Shown piece after piece: positions 7,227 to 15,334 of a DNA stretch of 38,108 bases; position 1 is the stretch's first letter, and every line of letters begins with the position of its first letter. The notes beneath the pieces are model-generated. The model was not told the DNA's origin and did no database searches. It saw only the letters and a program-made list of their open reading frames with translations. This DNA comes from Candidatus Dormiibacterota bacterium. Its GTDB lineage: Bacteria; Chloroflexota; Dormibacteria; Dormibacterales; Dormibacteraceae. Location of the stretch: assembly GCA_003151935.1 (NCBI GenBank), contig PLYZ01000073.1:312-38419 (forward strand), written 5' to 3'. A program made the translations under genes and the position numbers.

Positions 7227-8405
7227 GTGAGGCTCAGCCGGCTCGATGCCGTGCGATTGCTGCTGCTCTGGCTCGGTGGCGTCGATCTCCGGCTGACCAT
7301 GCTCGCGGTGCCTCCGCTGATTCCGCTCATCCACCGCGAGCTGCATCTCGACGAGAAGGCGGTCGGTGCTCTCGTCTCGCTGCCCGTGCTGCTGCTGGCC
7401 GCCGCCGCCGTGCCAGGGTCCCTCCTGATCGCCAAGCTCGGCGTGCGCGGTGCGCTTGCGGTGGGGCTTGGCTGCGTGGCCGTGTTCGGAGCGGTGCGGG
7501 GATTCGGCCCGAGCACCACCGTGCTGTTTTCGGCGACCTTCCTGATGGGCGTCGGCATCGCTGTGAGCCAACCTGCCTTTCCCTCGCTGGTCCGCGAGTG
7601 GTTCCCACGGCGGATCGCCATCGCCACCGCTGTTTACAGCAACGGCATCCTCATCGGCGAGACGGTGCCGACCGGGCTGACGACCCCGGTGGGCGTGCTG
7701 CCACTTGCACACGGCGACTGGCGCTGGGCGATCGCGATGTGGTCGGTGCTGGTCCTCGTGAGCGGCATCGCGATCGTGCTCACGTCACCCGTGCGAGGCC
7801 CGCGGCCCGCAGTGCCCGCGCGGTGGTGGCCGAGCTGGCGCGAGGGGCCTGCGGTGCGGATCGGCCTCGTCATGGGCATGGCCTCAGCGGTCTACTTCGG
7901 CACCAATGCATACATCCCTGATTTTCTCGACCAGACCGGCCGCCACTCCCTGATCACCCCCACGCTCTTCGTGCTGAATGCCGCCCAGCTGCTCACGGCG
8001 CCCGCGGTCGCGCTCCGGGAACGCTTGCTCACCGGCCGCGTCGGTTTCATCGGGTCGGCCACGCTGATGGCGATTGCTCAGCTGGGCATCGTCCTCACGC
8101 CCGGCCCGGGCGTGATCGCCTGGGCGTTCGTGCTCGGATTTGCCGCCGCGCTCGCCTTCATCGTCGCCCTCACCCTGCCGCCGAGGCTCGCCGCCGCCGG
8201 AGACGTGCACCGTATGAGCGCGGCCGTCTTCACTGTGCAGTACGGGACCGCATTCGTGGTGCCGCTGGTCGCGGGAACGCTCTGGGACCTGACGGGCGTG
8301 GCCACGCTCGCCTTCGCGCCAGGGGTGGCCGCGACGGCCTTCATGGCGTGGCTGGCGCTGCCCCTTCGCCTCTCATCATCCGCACAAAAGCCGGCAGGGC
8401 CCTAG
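7227..8405 (+). CDS. MFS transporter, CynX/NimT-like
   Basis: A 392-residue membrane protein with about twelve hydrophobic helices, the architecture of the major facilitator superfamily. Between helices 2 and 3 is a weak MFS loop (AKLGVRGALAVGLG). After helix 4 is a stretch common in the CynX/cyanate-type branch (SQPAFPSLVREWFPRRIAIATAVYS, split here by the family's helix 5 start). The substrate cannot be inferred. Translation starts at GTG 7227 after AAGGTGATG. The gene is divergent from the DsrE-family gene with 77 bases between them, and its stop overlaps by four bases the stop of the convergent amine oxidase gene. Confidence 0.85.
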   Translation: MRLSRLDAVRLLLLWLGGVDLRLTMLAVPPLIPLIHRELHLDEKAVGALVSLPVLLLAAAAVPGSLLIAKLGVRGALAVGLGCVAVFGAVRGFGPSTTVLFSATFLMGVGIAVSQPAFPSLVREWFPRRIAIATAVYSNGILIGETVPTGLTTPVGVLPLAHGDWRWAIAMWSVLVLVSGIAIVLTSPVRGPRPAVPARWWPSWREGPAVRIGLVMGMASAVYFGTNAYIPDFLDQTGRHSLITPTLFVLNAAQLLTAPAVALRERLLTGRVGFIGSATLMAIAQLGIVLTPGPGVIAWAFVLGFAAALAFIVALTLPPRLAAAGDVHRMSAAVFTVQYGTAFVVPLVAGTLWDLTGVATLAFAPGVAATAFMAWLALPLRLSSSAQKPAGP

Positions 8406-10042
8406 GGGAATATGCCTCCCTTGTAGTCGCTCAAAATCTCGCCAGCCGCGCGGGCGCCCTCCTCCGCCCCGCCTTCCATGAAGCCCTGGAAGTTGGTCGA
8501 GCAGTGCTCGCCGGCGAAGTGGCACTTCCCCGTGTTGACGTCAGGCTGCCGCGCTCCTTCATAGCCGCTGAACTGTGTGTACTGGCCGACCTTCCAGTAC
8601 GAATAAGAGCCCAGAGAGTACGGGTCGGTGAGCGGCACATCGAGGGTCGCCCGCCCGTTCCAGAGCTTGCTGATGCCGGGGAACACGGGCTCGATCTGCG
8701 ACAAGAATGTTCTGGCGAACCGCTCGACCACCTCAGGATCACCGGGGTCGCCGCCGAACGAGGCGAGCGGCACCCCGCCGCCCGTGTAGTTGACCATGAT
8801 CCCCGTGGAGCCATCCTGCCCGCGGGTGACGTCCCAGCCGTTCTGGTAGCCGGTGTCCGCGTAGCTCGTCCCGGTGCTGATCCCCCATGGACCGCGTTGG
8901 TCCCACAGCCGGCGGTCGAACTGCAGCTGCAGCTTGCAGTTCTTGCCGTAACCGAGCTGGGTGATGGCGGTTTGTTTCAGAGTAGTAAAGCCAGCAGCGC
9001 GGTATGCCGCGTCGGTGTTGAGGATCGTCCTCAGCACCGAGAAGGGGACCGCCATGATCACTCGATCCACCGACTTGCTGAAGGTGTCCGCGGGTCCATG
9101 GAAGGTCAGCCGGTAGCTGTTGTCCGAGTTGTGCACGATGCCCGTGAGCCTGGTGTTCAGCTTTACGCTGCCTGGTGGCAGCGCGGCGGCTACCGCCCTG
9201 GGGAGGCGCTCGTTGCCGCCGACGATGTGGAACCGCTCGTCAGAGGCGCCGAAGACGTTGAACTTCCGGGTGTTGAAGAGCAGATAGACGACGTTGAGCG
9301 CGCTCTGCTGGCTAGTTACGTTCCCGTACTCGATGTTGTAGGCGACGTCCAGCAGCTGACCCAGCTTCGAACCATGCCCGCCCGGCACGCGTGTCTCGAT
9401 CCAGTCGTGGGCGCTCATGTGGTCGAGGTCGAACCCGGCCTCGGTGAAGCTGTTGTACTGAGTCGGGAAAGGCGCAGCCTTGTTCTCAGCGTTGAGCTTG
9501 GCGAAGAGCGGCTGAAAGTCCTTGTTGGCCCGGGCGAACGGGTAGTACGCGTCGCCGAAGAAATACGTCTCCGTCGAGCCCGGCGGCTCCGCGGCGTGGA
9601 GGTCGACGGTCGAGAGGTTGAATCGCTGGGCCAGGCCCAGGATCGAGGTGTGACCGGAGTCGATGAGCTCGCCACAGTCCTCGCTGGTCTGGCCGTTGAG
9701 CCATGAAGTCGTGTCTGAGTGCATCCGGCCACCCACGCGGCCGGACGCCTCATAGACCGTCGACGCGATGCCGGCGTCGTGAAGGGTGAGCGCGGCGTTC
9801 AGGCCGGCAATGCCTCCTCCGATGATCGCGATGCGAGGCGCCCCCGCAGCATATGCCGGCAACCTGCCCGCCAATGCCGCCGCGCCCAACGCCGCGCCGC
9901 CCACCTTGAGAAAGTCGCGGCGACTGATACGCATCTGGCGGCGCTCGTGCTGCACGGACTCGACGGTGCGTCCCGATCTCTCCGCCTCGTCGAAATCGCC
10001 GAAGAGCTCCTGGAACCGGGTCAGCAAGGGTGTGCGCGCCAT
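8402..10042 (-). CDS. Tat-exported flavin monoamine oxidase
   Basis: A 546-residue FAD-dependent amine oxidase. A twin-arginine signal (SRRDFLKVGGAALGAAALAG, residues 40-59) indicates export in folded form. The dinucleotide-binding motif IIGGGIAGLNAALTL (about 73-87) and VYEASGRVGGRMHSD follow at once. The C-terminal FAD-contact region (HFAGEHCSTNFQGFMEGG) is also typical. A 36-residue leader precedes the Tat motif. It is retained because a strong GAGGAGGAT site lies just upstream of ATG 10042; M37 is the alternative start. Enzymes of this family oxidise primary or secondary amines or L-amino acids to aldehydes or keto acids, ammonia and hydrogen peroxide. The substrate here is not predictable. 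Confidence 0.9.
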   Translation of the reverse strand: MARTPLLTRFQELFGDFDEAERSGRTVESVQHERRQMRISRRDFLKVGGAALGAAALAGRLPAYAAGAPRIAIIGGGIAGLNAALTLHDAGIASTVYEASGRVGGRMHSDTTSWLNGQTSEDCGELIDSGHTSILGLAQRFNLSTVDLHAAEPPGSTETYFFGDAYYPFARANKDFQPLFAKLNAENKAAPFPTQYNSFTEAGFDLDHMSAHDWIETRVPGGHGSKLGQLLDVAYNIEYGNVTSQQSALNVVYLLFNTRKFNVFGASDERFHIVGGNERLPRAVAAALPPGSVKLNTRLTGIVHNSDNSYRLTFHGPADTFSKSVDRVIMAVPFSVLRTILNTDAAYRAAGFTTLKQTAITQLGYGKNCKLQLQFDRRLWDQRGPWGISTGTSYADTGYQNGWDVTRGQDGSTGIMVNYTGGGVPLASFGGDPGDPEVVERFARTFLSQIEPVFPGISKLWNGRATLDVPLTDPYSLGSYSYWKVGQYTQFSGYEGARQPDVNTGKCHFAGEHCSTNFQGFMEGGAEEGARAAGEILSDYKGGIFP

Positions 10043-10135
10043 CGGGATCCTCCTCGACCGGGGGTGGGTAGTCGGTCAATGCTAGTGGCCGCCGGGGCGC
10101 TTCCGGGCCCCTCTAAATCAAGTGACCCAATTGAG

Positions 10136-10531
10136 CTAGGACAATTCGTAGGTCAGCTTGTACTTGCCCTTGCTTCCCATCGGCGCCGAGAACTCACCTT
10201 TGCCGGTCAGGTCCTTCAGGCCGCCCCTACCCGCGCCCGGGACGACCTGCCATCTGGTGACGGCTTCCTTGCCGTCGTACACGCCTCGGAGCAAAAGGGC
10301 CATCGAGCCCTTTCTGACGCCGATGCTGCCGGTGATGACCTCCACCCCCGAGTACTCCGCGGTCTTGTCGGGACGGTAGATCATCACGTACTCGATCGTG
10401 CCGGTGCCCTTGATGTCCCCGATGTAGCGCTGCTTCACCGACGCCCTTGTCACCTTTGGGCCCGCCTTCGCACCCGCGGGGTTCTCTTTCCAGTCCTCGA
10501 TCTCGAAGCCACCCTTCGCGAGCTTTTTCAT
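10136..10531 (-). CDS. DUF3224 domain protein
   Basis: A 131-residue cytosolic protein matching the DUF3224 family in length and pattern: an N-terminal WKE segment, VTRASVKQRYIGDIKGTGTI, EYVMIYRPDKTAEYSGVEVI, and the GKGEFSAPMGSKGKYKLTYE end. The family is predicted to form a small beta-barrel related to allene-oxide-cyclase-like folds; no biochemical role is established. ATG 10531 is preceded by GGAGG at 10 bases. It stands alone between the amine oxidase gene and tRNA-Gly, all on the minus strand. Confidence 0.85.
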   Translation of the reverse strand: MKKLAKGGFEIEDWKENPAGAKAGPKVTRASVKQRYIGDIKGTGTIEYVMIYRPDKTAEYSGVEVITGSIGVRKGSMALLLRGVYDGKEAVTRWQVVPGAGRGGLKDLTGKGEFSAPMGSKGKYKLTYELS

Positions 10532-10562
10532 TGCATGCCTCCAACCATCGCCTGATGAAAAA

Positions 10563-10638
10563 TGGAGCGGGCGACCGGCCTCGAACCGGCTACCTCAACC
10601 TTGGGAAGGTTGCGCTCTACCAGGTGAGCTACGCCCGC
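10563..10638 (-). tRNA. tRNA-Gly (anticodon CCC)
   Basis: A full cloverleaf of 76 bases including encoded CCA. The acceptor GCGGGCG pairs with CGCCCGC, the D stem is GCTC/GAGC, and the anticodon stem CAACC/GGTTG holds loop TTCCCAA with anticodon CCC. The T arm is GCCGG-TTCGAGG-CCGGT, and the discriminator base is T. It reads GGG glycine codons, which are frequent in this GC-rich DNA. It lies 12 bases from the end of the nucleotidyltransferase fusion gene. Confidence 0.95.
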
Positions 10639-10650
10639 ACCAAGCGAATC

Positions 10651-13173
10651 TTACGTTTCGACCACGGCCTCGGCCTGCGGCGCCGCTTCGGCCACCACGG
10701 AGCGCACGAGATTCGAGTACTCCCCAACCAGGCGGTCGGACTGGACCGGGTCCAGGGTCGAGGCGATGATGTGGTATTCCGGCCGATCGGCGTCCGGCAC
10801 CACCAGCACCCACCCGCCGTCGACAAACACCTTGACCCCGTCGGTGAGGTCGACGCGGTCTCTCATGTGCCTCTCCATCATGGTTCGCATGACACGGCCC
10901 TTGACTTCCCAGGGGCAGAACTCGACCGCGCTTCGATGTGACACGGATGGGATCCGCGCCCGCAGCGCGCCCAGCGAAGAGCCGGTCTGCGCCAGCAGCT
11001 CCAGCACGCGCACGGTCGTGAAGATCGCATCGAACGACACGGCAAAATCGGGCCAGCAGTACCCGCCCCCACCGTCTGACGCCACCACAGTGTCGGCATG
11101 CTGAGCGGCGCGCAGCACGGCACCCGGCGTGATCTTGGTCGGCACGAACCTGCTGTGCATCTGCTCGGCGATCGTCGTGAATGCGAGCGACGACGACGCC
11201 GGCCCGAGCACCATGCCGGTCCGTTTGGCCAGCGCGAGCTGCACGAGGACGGCAAAGGCGGCATCGTGGTCCAGCACGATGCCGGTCTCGTCCACCAAGA
11301 AGCATCTCTCGCCCGGCGTGTCGATGAATACGCCGAGCCTGGCCTTCACCGCCGCGACGATCAACCCCATCTCCCTCAGGTGCTCGCGAAAGGTTCCTTC
11401 GTCCTGTTCCATGACGATCTCCGCGGGCGAGGCGTTGAGCGGAATGACCGTGCAGTTCATCTCCTGCAAGACCCTCGGCAGCACCATCGCCGCGGAGCCG
11501 TTGTTGTAGTCGATGAGCACCTTGAACGCGGCGCCTCGAATCGCCTCCAGGTCGAGCTTCGCGATCGTGTCCTCGACGTAGCGGTCGGTCTGTCCGTCCC
11601 GCCGCACGATGCGGCCCATCTCGTAGTGCGATGCGCGCCGGCTGTCTTCGCGGAAAAACAGGCCCTCGAGGCGGCGCTCGCTGCGCTTGTCAGGGTTGAG
11701 CCCATGGTCATCGAACAGGCGGATGTCGGCCGAGCGGGGATCCACCGGCGAGGTCTGCACGTGCACGGCCGCGACGTGGTTGTGGCGCGCCCAGTAACGT
11801 GAAACAGGCGCAGGCAGCACCGACAGGTCGATCACGCTGGTGCCCGACGAGATGATGCCCGACATCAGCGCGCGGCTGATCATCCGCGCGGACCTCGTGT
11901 AGTCGCGCGAGATCCCGATCTCCGTGCCCTTGGAGGTGAGCGCGCCGACCGCGGCGCCAAGCCTGGCCGCGAACTCCGGGGTGAACTCCACGTTGATCAA
12001 TCCGTTCAGTCCGTAAGAGCTGAACAGGCCTCGCTTCCAGGAGCCGGCCCAGATGATCGATTCGTGGACGACCGCGCCGGGCTCGACCTCTTTGTTCGGC
12101 CAGATGCGCACGTTCGGGTTGACCGTCGATCCGGCGCCGATGACGACGTCACTGCCAATCACGCTGCCCTCTTCGAGCAGGCAGCCGTTCTTGATCGTGA
12201 CCGACCGGCAGACCACCGCGCCGCGCAGGCGCGAGTTCAGCCCGATGTAAGTGTGGTCCCAGGTGATCGAGTTGGAGATCTTGACCCCGGAGTCGACGGT
12301 CGTGTATCCGCCCACGACGCACGGCCCGTTGACCCACGCCCCGGCACGCACCTTCGCTCCCGCGCAGATGAGCGCTGGGCCGTCGATGCGAGCGCCAGGC
12401 GACACCTCCGCATCCGGATGGATCCAGGTGGAGTCGCCCACGCGGTCGCCTGGGATCTGGACCTTGACCTTGCCCTCGAGGCAGTCGAAGTTCGCCTTGA
12501 CATAGGCCGCGTGGCTTCCGACGTCTTCCCAGTAGCCCGACGCCACCCAGCCGAAGACGTGCTCGCCCTGCTTGAGCAGCTTCGGAAAGACGTCGCCCGA
12601 CCAGTCGGTCGCCTCGCCCGGGCGGAAGAAGTCGAACACCGCCGGGTCGAGGATGTAGATGCCGGTGTTGGCGAGGTCGGAGATCACCTCGCCCCAGCTG
12701 GGCTTCTCGATGAATCGCTGGACCGCCCCACCCTCGTCGACCACGACCACGCCGTACTCCAGCGGGTTGGGCACCGGCTTGAGGACGATCGTGGCGATCG
12801 CCCGTCGCTCCCGATGAAAACGCGCCGCGGCGGCGAGGTCGATGTCGGTGAGCGAATCGCCGGAGATGACGACGAACGGTTCCGTCAAGGCCTGGCGGGC
12901 GAGCATGACCGAGCCCGCCGTGCCGAGAGGTGAATCCTCCACCGAATAGCTGAGGGAGACACCCTGCTCCGAGCCGTCGCCGAAGTAGTTGCGGATGGAT
13001 GCGCCGAGGTACTGCACTGTGGCCACGACGTCGCGCATCTGATGGCGGCGAAGGTGCAGCAGGATGTGCTCCATGATCGGCCGGCCCGCCACGGGGACCA
13101 GCGGTTTGGGCTGACGGCTGGTGAGCGGCCGGAGGCGAGAACCCTCCCCTCCCGCCATGACCACCGCCTTCAT
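10651..13173 (-). CDS. Sugar-1-phosphate nucleotidyltransferase fused to degenerate phosphohexomutase
   Basis: An 840-residue three-part protein. Residues 1-235 are a nucleotidyltransferase with MAGGEGSRLRPLTSRQPKP, a GDSLTD metal site and RFIEKPSWGE. Residues about 250-370 are left-handed beta-helix hexapeptide repeats. Residues about 380-830 follow the phosphomannomutase/phosphoglucomutase fold. The usual annotation is mannose-1-phosphate guanylyltransferase/phosphomannomutase. The mutase part lacks recognisable catalytic motifs. The phosphoserine TASHNP loop is replaced by QTSPVDPRSADI, the metal loop DGDGDR by DTPGERC, and the sugar loop GE-x-SGH by DGGGGYC. It is therefore probably a non-catalytic mutase domain on an active transferase; which sugar nucleotide is made is not certain. 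It starts 23 bases from the divergent phosphorylase gene. Confidence 0.85.
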   Translation of the reverse strand: MKAVVMAGGEGSRLRPLTSRQPKPLVPVAGRPIMEHILLHLRRHQMRDVVATVQYLGASIRNYFGDGSEQGVSLSYSVEDSPLGTAGSVMLARQALTEPFVVISGDSLTDIDLAAAARFHRERRAIATIVLKPVPNPLEYGVVVVDEGGAVQRFIEKPSWGEVISDLANTGIYILDPAVFDFFRPGEATDWSGDVFPKLLKQGEHVFGWVASGYWEDVGSHAAYVKANFDCLEGKVKVQIPGDRVGDSTWIHPDAEVSPGARIDGPALICAGAKVRAGAWVNGPCVVGGYTTVDSGVKISNSITWDHTYIGLNSRLRGAVVCRSVTIKNGCLLEEGSVIGSDVVIGAGSTVNPNVRIWPNKEVEPGAVVHESIIWAGSWKRGLFSSYGLNGLINVEFTPEFAARLGAAVGALTSKGTEIGISRDYTRSARMISRALMSGIISSGTSVIDLSVLPAPVSRYWARHNHVAAVHVQTSPVDPRSADIRLFDDHGLNPDKRSERRLEGLFFREDSRRASHYEMGRIVRRDGQTDRYVEDTIAKLDLEAIRGAAFKVLIDYNNGSAAMVLPRVLQEMNCTVIPLNASPAEIVMEQDEGTFREHLREMGLIVAAVKARLGVFIDTPGERCFLVDETGIVLDHDAAFAVLVQLALAKRTGMVLGPASSSLAFTTIAEQMHSRFVPTKITPGAVLRAAQHADTVVASDGGGGYCWPDFAVSFDAIFTTVRVLELLAQTGSSLGALRARIPSVSHRSAVEFCPWEVKGRVMRTMMERHMRDRVDLTDGVKVFVDGGWVLVVPDADRPEYHIIASTLDPVQSDRLVGEYSNLVRSVVAEAAPQAEAVVET

Positions 13174-13196
13174 CTCGCTACCATCGTAGGTCCGCG

Positions 13197-15251
13197 GTGG
13201 AAGAACTAAAAGAATTCGCTCTCGATCTGCTCTGGACCTGGCAGCCCCGCATCGAAAATCTATTCCGCACTCTCGACCCCGAGCTGTGGGAATCGACCCG
13301 GCAGAACCCCATCCTGCTGCTCAGCCAGCTCGGCGAGGCGGGAGTGGCCCGCGCGTGCGAGCGCGCGGATGTGCAAACGGCACTCGCCTCGGCGCGCACC
13401 GCCCGCAGCGAATACTACGACCAGAAGCCTCGCTTCATGGACGCGAAGGCCCCGCTGGTCGTGGCGTACTTCTCGCTGGAGTTCGGCCTCGCCGAATGCC
13501 TGCCGATCTACTCGGGAGGCCTCGGCGTCCTGGCGGGCGACCACCTGAAGGCGACCAGCGACCTCGGACTGCCGCTGGTCGCGGTCGGTCTTCTCTACAA
13601 GCAGGGCTTTGGGCGTCAGGAGATCGACGCCGCCGGCCGCCAGGTCGAGGTGTACTCGGAGAGCCGCGGCGGCGACCTGCCAATACGTCGTGTCGAGGGT
13701 GTCGAGGTCGAAGCGCCGATCGGAACGCGCAGCGTGCGGATCGGGGTGTGGCGCGCACAGGTCGGTCGCGTGCCGCTCTTCCTGCTCGACACCGACCTCG
13801 AGGCGAACCCGCCGGACCTCCGCGCGATCACCGACCGCCTGTATGTCCCAGAGCCCGACCGGCGCTTGCGCCAGGAGATCGTGCTGGGGATCGGCGGAGT
13901 CCGGGCGCTGCGTGCGATGAACCTCACGGCGGGCGTGTTCCACCTGAACGAAGGCCACAGCTTTCTCTGCGCCCTGGAGCGAATCCGCGAGCTGCGGGCA
14001 TCGCGACAGATGACGCTCGAGGAGGCGAGGCTCGTCGCGCGCGCCGGAATCGTCTTCACCACGCACACGCCGATCGCCGCGGGAAGCGACTATTTCGACT
14101 CGGGCCTCGTGTGGGATCTGTTGGGCCCTTACCTGACTCAGGTCGGCATCTCGTTCGACCGCTTCATGGATCTCGGACGGCAGCGTCCGGGCGATCCGCG
14201 AGAGCGCCTGTGCACGACCTACGCCGCGCTGCGGCTCGCCGACCAGTCGGTGGGCGTGAGCCGCCTGCACGGGGCGGTCTCGCGGCGTTTGTGGAAGGAC
14301 GCTTGGCGCGGCCTGCCCGAAACGCAGGTGCCGATCGCCTCGGTGACGAACGGCGTTCACATGCCGACGTGGATCGCGCCGGAGATCGCCGACCTCCTCC
14401 GCCGCTACGTTGGACCCGACTGGTGGGACCTCGACGGCCGGGACGGCCGCTGGCAGGCGGTGATGGAGATACCCGCGCCGGTCCTGTGGGCGACCCATCT
14501 CGACTTGAAGCGCCGGCTGATCGAGTTCACCAAGAAGCGCTCGGAGAAGCCTGCGCAGCTCGACCCCGACGCCCTGACCTTCGGGTTCGCCCGGCGCTTC
14601 GCGCCCTACAAGCGCGCCAACCTCCTGCTCCAGGACGTCACGCGGCTGACCGCCCTGCTGAACAGCTCGAAACGGCCGGTGCAGCTGCTGTTCGCGGGCA
14701 AGTCACACCCGGCAGACCAGCCTGGTAAGGAGATCGTGGCGCGCATCGTCGCGTTCGCCCGAGAGGAGCCTCGGGTCGTCTTCCTCAAGGACTACGACAT
14801 CGAGCTCGCCCGCCACCTGGTGCACGGCGCCGACGTGTGGCTCAACAACCCGCGGCGCTTCCTGGAGGCAAGCGGCACGAGCGGCATGAAGGCGGGGGCC
14901 AACGGCGCCCTCAACGTGAGCATCCTCGACGGGTGGTGGGATGAGGCCTACCGCCCGGAGCTGGGCTGGGCGATCCCATCGGCTGCGACCCTGGAGCGCC
15001 CGGAGATCGACGATCGCGCCGAGGCGGAAGGGCTTTACCGCCTGCTCGAGCGTGAGGTCGTGCCGGCGTTTTACGACCGGGACAAGGACGGAATCCCGGT
15101 GCGGTGGGTCGAGATGATGCGGGCGTCGATCCGCCACACGGCCACGGGGTTTGCCGCGCGCCGGATGGTGATCGACTACTTCGACCTGGCCTATGCGCCA
15201 GGCGCGCGCCGGGTGGAGCAGCTGCGACTTCTCCCTGACTGGGGCGGGTAA
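13197..15251 (+). CDS. glgP: Alpha-glucan (maltodextrin/glycogen) phosphorylase
   Basis: A 684-residue GT35 enzyme that releases glucose-1-phosphate from alpha-1,4-glucans using pyridoxal phosphate. Conserved features are YFSLEFGLAECLPIYSGGLG near the start, HLNEGHS, TTHTPIAAGSD, NGVHMPTW and FARRFAPYKRA. The PLP site is EASGTSGMKAGANGALN, with presumed PLP-Lys565. It belongs to the shorter bacterial alpha-glucan phosphorylase branch. The start is GTG 13197, because family homology (ALDLLWTWQP) begins within ten residues of it; AGGT lies 6 bases upstream. It is divergent from the nucleotidyltransferase fusion with only 23 bases between start codons, and converges on the GH57-glycogen synthase gene. 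Confidence 0.93.
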   Translation: MEELKEFALDLLWTWQPRIENLFRTLDPELWESTRQNPILLLSQLGEAGVARACERADVQTALASARTARSEYYDQKPRFMDAKAPLVVAYFSLEFGLAECLPIYSGGLGVLAGDHLKATSDLGLPLVAVGLLYKQGFGRQEIDAAGRQVEVYSESRGGDLPIRRVEGVEVEAPIGTRSVRIGVWRAQVGRVPLFLLDTDLEANPPDLRAITDRLYVPEPDRRLRQEIVLGIGGVRALRAMNLTAGVFHLNEGHSFLCALERIRELRASRQMTLEEARLVARAGIVFTTHTPIAAGSDYFDSGLVWDLLGPYLTQVGISFDRFMDLGRQRPGDPRERLCTTYAALRLADQSVGVSRLHGAVSRRLWKDAWRGLPETQVPIASVTNGVHMPTWIAPEIADLLRRYVGPDWWDLDGRDGRWQAVMEIPAPVLWATHLDLKRRLIEFTKKRSEKPAQLDPDALTFGFARRFAPYKRANLLLQDVTRLTALLNSSKRPVQLLFAGKSHPADQPGKEIVARIVAFAREEPRVVFLKDYDIELARHLVHGADVWLNNPRRFLEASGTSGMKAGANGALNVSILDGWWDEAYRPELGWAIPSAATLERPEIDDRAEAEGLYRLLEREVVPAFYDRDKDGIPVRWVEMMRASIRHTATGFAARRMVIDYFDLAYAPGARRVEQLRLLPDWGG

Positions 15252-15334
15252 AGGTCGCGCACGGCTGACGGCAGACGAGCGTAAAGGACACCCGAATGGC
15301 GCACGGCTGGCGCCACACGTACCGAATCGAGGTC

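Noticed and set aside
8348-9706. Plus-strand 452-codon frame opposite the amine oxidase
   Set aside because: The opposite strand encodes a flavin amine oxidase with Tat signal and FAD motifs; this frame has no recognisable domain or ribosome site.
10563-10638. tRNA-Gly as an integration site
   Set aside because: The gene is complete, with no partial 3' repeat and no integrase nearby. The only recombinase in the window is tied to cpaF.
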